Positions 1 through 7,135 of a stretch of 11,439 nt of DNA are shown here, piece by piece (position 1 is the stretch's first letter; each line of letters starts with the position of its first letter). Origin of the DNA: CAXMNX01 sp964194845 (GTDB lineage: Bacteria; Pseudomonadota; Alphaproteobacteria; Rhodobacterales; Rhodobacteraceae); NCBI GenBank assembly GCA_964194845.1, contig CAXMNX010000076.1, forward strand, positions 1-11,439, in the 5' to 3' direction. Made by a program: the position numbers and the translations under genes. The notes under the pieces were generated by a model that saw nothing but the letters and a program-made list of their open reading frames with translations, made no database searches and was not told the origin of the DNA.

Positions 1-2
1 CA

Positions 3-80
3 CGGTATCTCGAGATGTATCATCCCGAGTTCTTGCCTGAGTTGGAAAGGATAACGGAGACGGAGGCTTTGGCCTCTTGA
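3..80 (+). pseudogene. possible C-terminal tail of an unidentified protein, cut by the window edge
   Basis: An open frame of 25 codons enters from the left edge and ends at TGA (78-80). The peptide is charged and helix-like (it contains RYLEMYHPEFLPELERI) and reads like the end of a real protein rather than random translation. Only the tail is visible, so neither family nor function can be assigned. It borders mobile-element debris and may belong to another transposon gene. It could also be a chance frame; confidence is low. Confidence 0.25.
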
Positions 81-290
81 TCCGAGTGGTTGCGGTCAAT
101 TTCGTCCGAGCTGCGATCGGGGACCCGGACCCATAAAAGCGCGGGGACCGTAGGAGACGCCGCACTGTGGGGCGGATCGAGTGCATGGTGGGGATGGCGG
201 CGAACCCGCACGGGCCCCACCATGCCGGGATTATACACTTGGCCAAACAAACGAGAATTCCCTCGCTCATGAGTCGAGGCGCCTGCCGTT
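81..290. other. gene-free stretch beside mobile-element remnants
   Basis: Short open frames exist on both strands here (for example 20-298 minus and 90-272 plus), but none has a recognisable domain, and they overlap each other. The only definite structure is the inverted repeat at 183-225. The stretch is best read as decayed or non-coding sequence between the left-edge protein tail and the transposase scar. Confidence 0.4.
183..225. repeat. perfect 11-bp inverted repeat
   Basis: GCATGGTGGGG at 183-193 is the exact reverse complement of CCCCACCATGC at 215-225, with a 21-base spacer. In single-stranded form or RNA it would give a strong GC-rich stem-loop. There is no T-tract directly after it on either strand, so a simple intrinsic terminator is not the obvious reading. 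It lies in a gene-free stretch beside IS6 and other mobile debris and may be an end or structured part of a degraded mobile element. The repeat is seen directly; its role is unknown. Confidence 0.5.
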
Positions 291-414
291 AACAGCAAGC
301 GCTTCGGCTCTTTGAAGCTCGCGAGTGCGTTGCCCGATATTACTTCGATGGAGAAAAACCATACTCAGTCGCCAAAGAAAGCGCAGTCTCCAACCGATCA
401 GAGGTGAACCGCTC
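291..414 (+). pseudogene. short HTH-like protein fragment, truncated at both ends
   Basis: Directly after an in-frame TAA, this frame encodes about 41 residues beginning QQALRLFEARECVARYY, followed by AKESAVSNRSEVNR. The alternation of a helix, a short turn and a second basic helix resembles the helix-turn-helix of recombinases, transposases or regulators. There is no start codon, and the frame runs into the reverse strand of the IS6 transposase remnant at about 415, so it looks like a piece of another gene joined there. No family is assigned; the protein-like character is an impression from composition only. Confidence 0.25.
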
Positions 415-417
415 CAG

Positions 418-610
418 ATCTCCGCGGCAAACATCAAACCGAAACGATGCCACCAGAAGCGGACGGTTTCGTGGCTTACGTCGATGCCACGCTCATGCAG
501 GATGTCTTCCACGTTCCGCAGCGACAGTGGAAATCGGACGTATAGCATCACCACCAGGCGAATGATATCGGGCTGGTTTTGAAGTACTTGAACTGGCTGA
601 GTTTCGTCAT
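418..610 (-). pseudogene. IS6-family transposase remnant (frameshifted and truncated)
   Basis: This is the N-terminal part of an IS6-family DDE transposase, which would mediate replicative transposition. The body reads IIRLVVMLYVRFPLSLRNVE then ERGIDVSHETVRFWW then HRFG.MFAAEI, the typical N-terminal HTH region of the family. The expected N-terminus lies in a different frame: ATG at 610-608 gives MTKLSQFKYFKTSP, and the reading switches near 569-572, consistent with loss of one base. Similarity stops at about 418, before any residue of the DDE catalytic domain, and unrelated sequence follows. A usual family member is about 230-250 aa, so under a third remains. The gene cannot make an active enzyme. 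An open frame from an ATG at 614 exists but starts in the wrong frame for the family N-terminus. Confidence 0.85.
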
Positions 611-762
611 GCATCGACGCTATCCAGCGCCCTGCGTCATTTCAGGCAATGTTTTTCTGACAAGACCATTGAGAGTGCGGATCACAGAAGTAGTCTTCAG
701 CATCTGTATTCGATGGTCAGCGTGGGTGATTTGCAAGTTCCTTGCCGCGATCTCCTCTCAAT

Positions 763-785
763 CCAGTTTTATCTGACAGAACTGG
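763..785. terminator. weak hairpin downstream of the aldehyde dehydrogenase gene
   Basis: CCAGTT (763-768) and AACTGG (780-785) form a 6-bp stem with an 11-base loop, 15 bases beyond the stop codon of the minus-strand aldehyde dehydrogenase gene. There is no T-run after the stem in the direction of transcription, so it is at best a weak or factor-assisted terminator. It could also be a chance repeat. Confidence 0.2.
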
Positions 786-799
786 TTATGAATAAAGCC

Positions 800-2263
800 T
801 CATGACGGAAAGGGATCCGGTACCGGGGCCGTCCCGGTCCAGATTGATTTGGACTGCATGAAATCCTTCACGGCATCTGGCCCAAGCTCGCGGCCATAGC
901 CCGACTGCTTCATTCCGCCGATGGGCAAATTGGGGTCTACGCTACGGTAGTGATTGACGTAGACCGTACCTGCATTGATTGCCTTCGCGACGCGCGCGCC
1001 CTTGTCTGGATCACTGGTCCAGACGCCACCGGCCAGGCCGTATTTGCTATCATTGGCCATTTGGACCGCTTCGTCAGCTGTCTCAAAACTCGCCACCGCA
1101 AGCACCGGCCCGAAAACTTCTTCGCGCCAAATCTGCATTTCTGGCGTGACCTCGTCAAATACCGTCGGGCCAACATAAAATCCGCGGCGATTGCCTGCGG
1201 TTTCGATGCCATCCAGAAGGCAGACCGCGCCGTCCGATTTGGCTCGGCAGATCATTGACTTAACTTTCGTCAGGTGAGCTTTGTTGGCCAATGGCCCAAT
1301 TTGCGTGGCCAGATCCATCGGATCCCCCATTTGGAGTGAACGCGCGCGCGCGACTATCCGGTCGACAAATGCCTCTTTGATCGACGCCTCGACAATCAGC
1401 CGCGACCCAGCGACACAGGTCTGGCCGTTTGACAGGAAAATGCCGGACAAAATTCCGTTCGCCGCACTTTCGATGTCTGCATCGGCAAATACGACTTGCG
1501 GCGATTTCCCACCCAACTCCAACGTGGTCGGCACAATACCTGCCGATGCGGCTTCAGCCACTTTTCGCCCTCCGGCATCCGAACCGGTGAATGTGACTTT
1601 TCGGGTCAGCGGATGACGCACCAGCGCCTCGCCCGCTTCATGGCCAAAGCCAGTGACAACATTGAGAACGCCTGCAGGAAGGCCCGCTTCGTAGGCGAGC
1701 TTCGCAAATTCCAGCGTTGATGCCGAGGCCAGCTCCGAAGGCTTCACCACCACTGAATTTCCCGCGGCCAGCGCAGGCGCCAACTTCCACGCCAAGATCA
1801 TCAAAGGCGAATTCCATGGCGTGATCGCAACAACAACTCCGTAGGGCAAATCATGCCGCTCGCAGGTCGCGTTTGGAGCGCTGATCGATTTTGACGGAGC
1901 ATCCAGGTCTCGCGCCGCGCTGGCGAAATGGCGGTACCATTCGTGAAGTCCTGCAAACTGGACTCGCACTTCGGCAATACGTTTGCCATTGTCGCGGACC
2001 TCGGCTTCCACCAGTTCCTCCCACCGGGATTCAAGAGCATCCGCCAGCCCTATCAATATGCCCGCCCGGGCGGATCCGTTCATCCGTGACCACGGACCGC
2101 AACTAAATGCCTTGTCAGCGGACCGCACTGCCAAATCCGCTTCAACCGAGCCGCACCGAGCAATCTGACACCATGGCAAACCGCTCGATGGGTCAATGCT
2201 TTCTAAGTATTCGCCATTCCATGGGAGGGCTGATCCGTTGACAAATGGCAAGTACGTCCGCAT
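800..2263 (-). CDS. NAD(P)-dependent aldehyde dehydrogenase
   Basis: An intact 487-residue member of the aldehyde dehydrogenase superfamily, which oxidises an aldehyde to its carboxylate with NAD(P)+ in the cytoplasm. All key motifs are present: ITPWNSP with oxyanion-hole Asn151, VVKPSE with Lys174, the Rossmann glycine motif FTGS (225-228), general base Glu249 in LELGGKSP, catalytic Cys283 in GQTCVAGSR, and EEVFGPV with cofactor-binding Glu382. Length is normal for soluble ALDHs (about 480-500 aa). The ATG at 2263 is preceded by a good ribosome binding site (GGAGAAGG, about 5 bases upstream). The gene is monocistronic in view and divergent from the sarcosine oxidase operon, so it may be co-regulated with it. 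The physiological substrate cannot be read from sequence; an amino- or betaine-type aldehyde or an aromatic aldehyde are both possible from the context. Confidence 0.96.
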   Translation of the reverse strand: MRTYLPFVNGSALPWNGEYLESIDPSSGLPWCQIARCGSVEADLAVRSADKAFSCGPWSRMNGSARAGILIGLADALESRWEELVEAEVRDNGKRIAEVRVQFAGLHEWYRHFASAARDLDAPSKSISAPNATCERHDLPYGVVVAITPWNSPLMILAWKLAPALAAGNSVVVKPSELASASTLEFAKLAYEAGLPAGVLNVVTGFGHEAGEALVRHPLTRKVTFTGSDAGGRKVAEAASAGIVPTTLELGGKSPQVVFADADIESAANGILSGIFLSNGQTCVAGSRLIVEASIKEAFVDRIVARARSLQMGDPMDLATQIGPLANKAHLTKVKSMICRAKSDGAVCLLDGIETAGNRRGFYVGPTVFDEVTPEMQIWREEVFGPVLAVASFETADEAVQMANDSKYGLAGGVWTSDPDKGARVAKAINAGTVYVNHYRSVDPNLPIGGMKQSGYGRELGPDAVKDFMQSKSIWTGTAPVPDPFPS

Positions 2264-2289
2264 TCAGCCTTCTCCGAGAGTAATTTTCG

Positions 2290-2301
2290 ATATCAAGATA
2301 T
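2290..2301. promoter_or_regulatory. short palindrome in the ALDH leader, possible operator
   Basis: ATATC-AA-GATAT is a dyad of two perfect 5-bp arms with a 2-base centre, 27-38 bases upstream of the aldehyde dehydrogenase start. That is where a repressor or activator site could sit. The motif is short and AT-rich, so chance is a real alternative, and no regulator gene is in the window to pair it with. Confidence 0.2.
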
Positions 2302-2590
2302 TATTTCGTCGGGCAGTTCGGCGCTGCTTAAATAGCCCATTTTGTGCGATGGAGTATGATCGGCTTGCCACAAGCGATTTGACATTTCGCGCCCTGAGGT
2401 TGTGGTTGGGCTGTTTCGGCCACTGCAATTGGGATCTTCTCAGAATATACACGAAAGTCGCCCAAGCGAAATTCGCCTCGCCAGCGGAAAAAAATCGAGC
2501 CAAGAGACTACGTATAAGGCGATTGGGTCCAATTCGACGCAAGCGCTTCCATCGCAGTGAATTTTACCTCTGCACCTATTGTTGGAAGAC

Positions 2591-2667
2591 GCATTCCCCA
2601 CAACGGGAATGCCGCTGGTCGCCGTAGGGCGTCGCCGCGCATCCCGGATATCATTCCCTTGACCAGC
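2591..2667 (+). promoter_or_regulatory. structured soxB leader with hairpin and competing inverted repeats
   Basis: GCATTCCC (2591-2598) pairs perfectly with GGGAATGC (2605-2612) over a 6-base loop. The second arm can instead pair with CATTCCC at 2652-2658 (7 bp), so the two stems are mutually exclusive. In addition, GCTGGTC (2614-2620) is complementary to GACCAGC (2661-2667). The cluster ends 29 bases before the soxB ATG, which itself has no clear ribosome binding site. This arrangement fits a cis-acting leader RNA or a set of regulator binding sites. It does not match a riboswitch family I know; function is inference from base pairing alone. Confidence 0.35.
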
Positions 2668-2696
2668 CAGCCCCAATAATAAAAAATGTTACTGCC

Positions 2697-3947
2697 ATGC
2701 AAAACTACTCTATATTTTCGCTTCTCCGAAATGGCGTAACCGGACACAAGAATTGGTCAGAGGCCTGGCGCAGCCCACCTTTGCGCGACAAATACGAAGT
2801 GATCATCATTGGTGCCGGCGGGCACGGACTGGCAACAGCGTATTATCTGGCGAAAGAACACGGAATTACGGACGTTGCCGTTCTCGAACGAGGTTGGCTT
2901 GGCGGTGGCAATGTTGCACGCAATACGGTGACGATCCGATCGAATTATCTGCGCGATCAGTCGATCCCATTTTATGTGAAATCGGTGGAACTTTACGAAG
3001 GTCTTACCAAAGAGCTGAACTTCAACATGATGCACTCCAAACGCACCATGATTGATGTGGTCCTCAATTATCCGAAAATGCGCGAACTGCGACGGCGCCA
3101 GCTTACAATGGACATCTACGGCTCGACGTACGAACAGATATCCACCGAAGAGGTGCGCCGCCGCATCCCGGCGCTGACAGGAGGTCGACCAGGATCCCGG
3201 CTTCCGGTGATCGGCGGGATGATTCACACCGACGCTGGTGTAAATCGCCACGACGCTGTTGCCTGGGGCTATGCGCGCGCCGCGGATGCGCGTGGCGTCG
3301 AGATGCATCAGCAGACGCCTGTCTTGTCGCTAGTCCGCGGCACCGACGGGAGAATTGAAGGGGTTGAAACCGCAAGCGGAACAGTGCGCGCGAAAAAGGT
3401 CATTGTCGCGGTGTCAGGGCATACAACGACGCTGACTGAAACAGTCGGGCTAAAGCTTCCGCTAAGAACGATGAACCTGACGGCGTTCGTGTCCGAGCCG
3501 GTGAAGCCTTTGGTGGATGTGGTCGTGAACTGCCCCGATCTGGGGTTCTATTTCAGTCAATCCGACAAGGGCGAAATGGTCATCGGTGGCGCGCCGGATA
3601 GCGGGCAAAGCTTCAGGCGCGACATCAAGCAGCATGTGTTCGAGGATACGGTCAGCGCGATGTTGGAGCTTTTCCCATCCTTCAAGAAGCTCAAGCTGTT
3701 GCGGCAATGGGGCGGGCATCTGGATATCACCCACGACGCTTCACCGATTATGGACGAGACCGATATTGGCGGCCTTTTCGTGAGCGCGGGCTGGTGGGGC
3801 GGCTACAAGGCGATTCCCGCTGGCGGATTGACGATGGCGCACCATGTCGCGACCGGTCGGCCGCATCCGCTGACGAAGGATTTCACAGTGAAACGGTTTC
3901 GGCATTTGGATTTCATTATGGAAACCGGAACGACAACTGCCAGATAG
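2697..3947 (+). CDS. soxB: sarcosine oxidase beta subunit (SoxB), catalytic flavoprotein, somewhat divergent
   Basis: This 416-residue protein is the catalytic subunit of a heterotetrameric sarcosine oxidase (TSOX), a cytoplasmic flavoenzyme that oxidises the N-methyl group of sarcosine. The N-terminus (QNYSIFSLLRNG) is typical of the family and supports the ATG at 2697. Visible features are the FAD-binding VIIIGAGGHG motif (residues 35-44), ARNTVTIRSNYL (about 74-85), RHDAVAWG with His185 aligned to the histidine that carries covalent FMN in characterised TSOX, and Lys371 aligned to the lysine near the flavin. Oddly, the loop around this lysine reads GWWGGYKAIPAGG, where characterised enzymes have GWGTGGFK followed by a G/T/P-rich stretch: one residue shorter and with changed side chains. 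The enzyme may thus prefer another N-methyl amino acid. First gene of the sox operon; soxD follows 9 bases after the stop. Confidence 0.93.
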   Translation: MQNYSIFSLLRNGVTGHKNWSEAWRSPPLRDKYEVIIIGAGGHGLATAYYLAKEHGITDVAVLERGWLGGGNVARNTVTIRSNYLRDQSIPFYVKSVELYEGLTKELNFNMMHSKRTMIDVVLNYPKMRELRRRQLTMDIYGSTYEQISTEEVRRRIPALTGGRPGSRLPVIGGMIHTDAGVNRHDAVAWGYARAADARGVEMHQQTPVLSLVRGTDGRIEGVETASGTVRAKKVIVAVSGHTTTLTETVGLKLPLRTMNLTAFVSEPVKPLVDVVVNCPDLGFYFSQSDKGEMVIGGAPDSGQSFRRDIKQHVFEDTVSAMLELFPSFKKLKLLRQWGGHLDITHDASPIMDETDIGGLFVSAGWWGGYKAIPAGGLTMAHHVATGRPHPLTKDFTVKRFRHLDFIMETGTTTAR

Positions 3948-3956
3948 GGAGGCGAC

Positions 3957-4211
3957 ATGCTGTTGATCAAATGCCCCTTCTGTAGGGAGCGCAGCGAGAT
4001 CGAGTTTGTCTATGGCGGCCCGGTTGGGCCCGATCGACCGGATCCGACGATCTGCACTGACGACGAATGGCTGGATTATTTGTTGATGGTGCCGAACCCG
4101 ACCGGGCCGGTAGAAGAACGCTGGTGGCACGCGAAGGGTTGCGGCGACTGGTTCACGATTTGGCGCAGTACAGTCACCCATGAAGTGGTGGATAGGCCGG
4201 GTGATGAATAA
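3957..4211 (+). CDS. soxD: sarcosine oxidase delta subunit (SoxD), zinc-binding
   Basis: An 84-residue small subunit of heterotetrameric sarcosine oxidase. Family members bind one structural zinc by three cysteines and one histidine, and all four are visible: Cys6 and Cys9 in KCPFC, and His58 and Cys62 in HAKGCGDWF. The VYGGP and RWWHAKGCG segments are family signatures. The ATG at 3957 has a strong GGGAGG ribosome binding site just upstream, in the 9-base gap after soxB. The 3' end overlaps the start of soxA by 8 bases, which points to translational coupling and fixed subunit stoichiometry. Confidence 0.96.
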   Translation: MLLIKCPFCRERSEIEFVYGGPVGPDRPDPTICTDDEWLDYLLMVPNPTGPVEERWWHAKGCGDWFTIWRSTVTHEVVDRPGDE

Positions 4212-7134
4212 CAGGCTGGCAGAGGGTGGGCGAATAGATCGGTCGCGACCCCTGACATTCACATTCAACGGAAGCCGTTTTCAGGGCTACGAAGGCGATA
4301 CACTGGCATCAGCGCTGCTCGCCAATGGCGTGGCACTGACCGCACGCAGCTTCAAATACCATCGCCCGCGCGGGATTTTTGGCGCGGGCGTCGAGGAACC
4401 CGCGACGCTGGTCGAATTGCTGGGCAAAGATGCTTGCGGTAACCGACCGCCGACGACGGTGCCCTTGCGGGACGGGCTTTCAGCGAAGTCAGTCAATTGC
4501 TGGCCATCGCCTCGGTTCGACTTCGGCGCGGTGACCGAACTGTTCGCTCGGTTCATACCGGCCGGATTCTACTACAAAACTTTCAAGTGGCCGAACTGGC
4601 ATCTATTTGAGCCGTCGATCCGCCGCGCAGCAGGTCTGGCGGCTGCTCCTGCTGATCCGCCCAGCTCGGGGCACTTTGAAGCGCGAAACGGCCACACGGA
4701 CATTCTGATCGCCGGGGCCGGACCCGCGGGTTTGATGGCTGCACTGACTGCGGGCCGGTCAGGGGCGCGGGTTTTTCTGGCGGACGAAGGCAACGAAGCC
4801 GGAGGCGCATTGCTAAGTCGAAAACTGTCGGTTGATGGCCAAACTGCTCTCGATTGGGTCGCGGCTGCGGTCGCAGAACTTGCGGGAATGCCCAACGTCG
4901 TGCATCTGCAAAACAGCACCGTCTGGGCCTACCGCGAACACAATCTGCTTTGTGTCAACGAACTCGACCCCGATCACCCGACGCTGCTTGAGCGCAATTG
5001 GCGGGTCCGCGCCAAACAGGTGATCGTGGCCACCGGGGCCATCGAGCGGGCAATAGTATTCGCCAACAACGACCGGCCTGGTGTGATGCTGTCGTCTGCC
5101 GTGCAGACTTATGTGAATCGCTACGCGGCACTTCCTGGTCAGCGAGCGGTGTTTTTCACCAACAATGACAGCGCCTATGCGGCGGCGGCGGATTTTGCGG
5201 CGGCGGGCGGATCCGTGGCCGCAATTGTCGACAGCCGCACAGATGTGCCCAAAACAGCGAAAGCGCAGGCGGAGGGAATAGAAATTCTCGCAGGCTCAGT
5301 GGTGTGCGACGTAACTGGGCGTGGGCGCGTTAAGAGTGCCAGAGTTTCAGATTTAGGCGGTGGAGCCGAACGTTTCATCGAGTGCGATCTGCTCGGCGTT
5401 TCGGGGGGGTGGTCGCCCACCGTGCATCTATTCTCGCAATCTCGTGGCACATTGACTTTCGATGAAACGCTCGTCGCTTTTGTGCCCGATGTCCCTGCCC
5501 AGAAATGCATTTGCGCCGGTGCTTCGGCCGGTAAATTATCACTTCAGGACACTTTGCAAGACGCCGCTGACAAGGCGGTCGCAGCGCTTGGTGCAGCAGG
5601 TTTCAAGGCTGCAAAACTGGTCGCACCCAAGGCGGAAGACGCACCATATTCGGCCGAACCCCTGTGGCGGGTCGAGTGTAATGCCAAGGGCAAAGCTTTT
5701 CTGGACATTCAAAACGACGTCACCGTTGATGATGTGCATCTGGCCATTCGCGAGGGCTATTCCAACGTCGAGCACGTCAAGCGCTATACCACCGGCGGGA
5801 TGGGAATAGATCAGGGAAAAACCGGCAATATCAACATCATTGGCACCGTGGCGATGCAACAAGGCACGGCACTGCCTGATATCGGCACAACAACGTTCCG
5901 CGCTCCCTATACACCCGTTTCTTTCGGTGCGATCAGCGGTCTGCGCGAAGGTTCAGTTGTCCTTCCCTATCGCCATACGCCCGTCACCAAATGGAACCAC
6001 GAGCGAGGAGCCAACATGTATGAGGCCGGTGCGCGTTGGCGACGACCCGGTTATTTTCCTCAGTCAGGTGAAAACTTTCAGGAGGCTGTGAACCGGGAAT
6101 GCCTGGCGGTTCGCGATCGCGTCGGTGTCTACGACGGCTCGCCGCTTGGAAAGTTCGAACTCAAGGGTCGCGATGTCGGCAATTACCTCGATCTTCTCTA
6201 CACCAATATCATGTCTACGCTATCGCCCGGCAATGGCCGCTACGGGCTGATGCTGTCGGAGGACGGTCTAATTCTGGATGATGGCGTCGCGATGCGACTG
6301 GGCGAACACCGCTGGATCGTTTCGACCTCGACCGGGCATGCGGACGCCATGAGCCAACATATGGAAAAGGTGCTGCAATTCGATCATCCCGACTGGGAGG
6401 TGATGATCACTACCGTCACCAGCCAGTGGAACAATGCAACTATCTGCGGTCCCAGGGCGCGTGATGTTTTGCAGGCGTTGGGCACTGACATTGATCTTTC
6501 ACCCGACGCATTCCCTTTTATGTCACTTCGCGATGGAACTGTCGCGGGCTTGCCCGCGCGCGTGGTGCGGGTCAGTTTCACCGGTGAGTTGTCATTTGAA
6601 GTGAACGTCGCGCCCCGGCACATGGCCGAACTGTGGGACAAGGTAATGGCGGCGGGTGCTGGATTTGGCATTGAACCCGTTGGGTCTGAAGGCAGTCACG
6701 TTTTACGTGTCGAAAAAGGGTTTCTGTCGCTAGGTCACGAAGTTGACGGGACCGTTGATGCCTATGATTTGGGCATGGGCTGGATCATGTCGAAGAAGAA
6801 ACCGGACTATATCGGCAAACGCTCGGTTGAGATACGGCGCGCTGGTGGCTCAGTGAGGCGCGAATTGGTTGGACTGCTGCCTGAGGACCCGGATGAGATG
6901 ATCCCCGAGGGGGCGCCGCTAACACCCGGCGGTTCCAAACAGGCGACCGAGGGGTTAGTGACAGCTTGCGTCTGGAGCGTTGTCAACGGCCGCTGGGTTG
7001 CGCTGGCGCTGCTGGAAAACGGCCATTCGCGTCATGGAGAGATCGCCCATGTTCGACTTAGAAGTCGGGTAATCCCCGCGCAGGTCACAAAACCGGTGTT
7101 CCACGATCCCGACGGCAAACGGCTGAGATCCTGA
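4204..7134 (+). CDS. soxA: sarcosine oxidase alpha subunit (SoxA), NAD- and folate-binding
   Basis: This 976-residue protein is the large subunit of heterotetrameric sarcosine oxidase. It binds NAD+ and, through its C-terminal aminomethyltransferase (GcvT-like) half, tetrahydrofolate, which accepts the one-carbon unit as 5,10-methylene-THF. The order is: an N-terminal 2Fe-2S-ferredoxin-like domain with GDTLASALLANGV and RSFKYHRPRGI; a dinucleotide-binding fold with GAGPAG at 171-176; the central EHVKRYTTGGMGIDQGKT segment (about 523-540); and the GcvT region from about residue 600 to near the end, with FTGELSFEV (Glu795). Length is normal (about 950-1000 aa). I chose ATG 4204 over the in-frame ATG 4180: it gives the family-typical start (MNNRLAEGGRIDRS) and a short overlap with soxD, while 4180 adds 8 residues inside soxD and has no ribosome binding site. 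soxG starts 1 base after the stop. Confidence 0.96.
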   Translation: MNNRLAEGGRIDRSRPLTFTFNGSRFQGYEGDTLASALLANGVALTARSFKYHRPRGIFGAGVEEPATLVELLGKDACGNRPPTTVPLRDGLSAKSVNCWPSPRFDFGAVTELFARFIPAGFYYKTFKWPNWHLFEPSIRRAAGLAAAPADPPSSGHFEARNGHTDILIAGAGPAGLMAALTAGRSGARVFLADEGNEAGGALLSRKLSVDGQTALDWVAAAVAELAGMPNVVHLQNSTVWAYREHNLLCVNELDPDHPTLLERNWRVRAKQVIVATGAIERAIVFANNDRPGVMLSSAVQTYVNRYAALPGQRAVFFTNNDSAYAAAADFAAAGGSVAAIVDSRTDVPKTAKAQAEGIEILAGSVVCDVTGRGRVKSARVSDLGGGAERFIECDLLGVSGGWSPTVHLFSQSRGTLTFDETLVAFVPDVPAQKCICAGASAGKLSLQDTLQDAADKAVAALGAAGFKAAKLVAPKAEDAPYSAEPLWRVECNAKGKAFLDIQNDVTVDDVHLAIREGYSNVEHVKRYTTGGMGIDQGKTGNINIIGTVAMQQGTALPDIGTTTFRAPYTPVSFGAISGLREGSVVLPYRHTPVTKWNHERGANMYEAGARWRRPGYFPQSGENFQEAVNRECLAVRDRVGVYDGSPLGKFELKGRDVGNYLDLLYTNIMSTLSPGNGRYGLMLSEDGLILDDGVAMRLGEHRWIVSTSTGHADAMSQHMEKVLQFDHPDWEVMITTVTSQWNNATICGPRARDVLQALGTDIDLSPDAFPFMSLRDGTVAGLPARVVRVSFTGELSFEVNVAPRHMAELWDKVMAAGAGFGIEPVGSEGSHVLRVEKGFLSLGHEVDGTVDAYDLGMGWIMSKKKPDYIGKRSVEIRRAGGSVRRELVGLLPEDPDEMIPEGAPLTPGGSKQATEGLVTACVWSVVNGRWVALALLENGHSRHGEIAHVRLRSRVIPAQVTKPVFHDPDGKRLRS

Positions 7135-7135
7135 G

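Larger units (their letters stand above)
2264..2696. other. divergent intergenic regulatory region
   Basis: This 433-base stretch separates the minus-strand aldehyde dehydrogenase from the plus-strand soxB and should hold both promoters. Short open frames on both strands lack recognisable domains and were not called as genes. A TTGACA hexamer at 2379-2384 is a possible -35 box, but no convincing -10 follows at the usual spacing. The soxB side holds the hairpin cluster at 2591-2667 described separately. The 29 bases before the soxB ATG are A-rich and lack a clear Shine-Dalgarno. Confidence 0.5.

Noticed and set aside
1343..1354. Alternating CG run within the ALDH gene, considered as a Z-DNA or slippage tract
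   Set aside because: It encodes Ala/Arg codons in frame, is short, and is expected by chance in GC-rich coding sequence.
2379..2384. TTGACA as the soxB promoter
   Set aside because: No -10-like hexamer at 16-18 bases, and it is over 300 bases from soxB, so it is not called as a promoter.
2264..2542. 92-aa minus-strand frame ending directly before the ALDH start
   Set aside because: No domain and no convincing ribosome binding site; it lies in what must be the promoter and leader of the ALDH gene.
2196..2627. 143-aa plus-strand frame over the start of the ALDH gene and the intergenic region
   Set aside because: It overlaps the antisense strand of a certain gene, has no recognisable domain and its composition is not protein-like.
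2757..3308. 183-aa antisense frame within soxB
   Set aside because: A shadow of soxB; its sequence has no family features.
4180..4203. Upstream ATG for soxA
   Set aside because: It adds residues inside soxD that the family lacks and has no ribosome binding site; ATG 4204 fits the family start.
3741..4268. 175-aa antisense frame across soxB, soxD and soxA
   Set aside because: It covers the junctions of three certain genes on the other strand and shows no domain.
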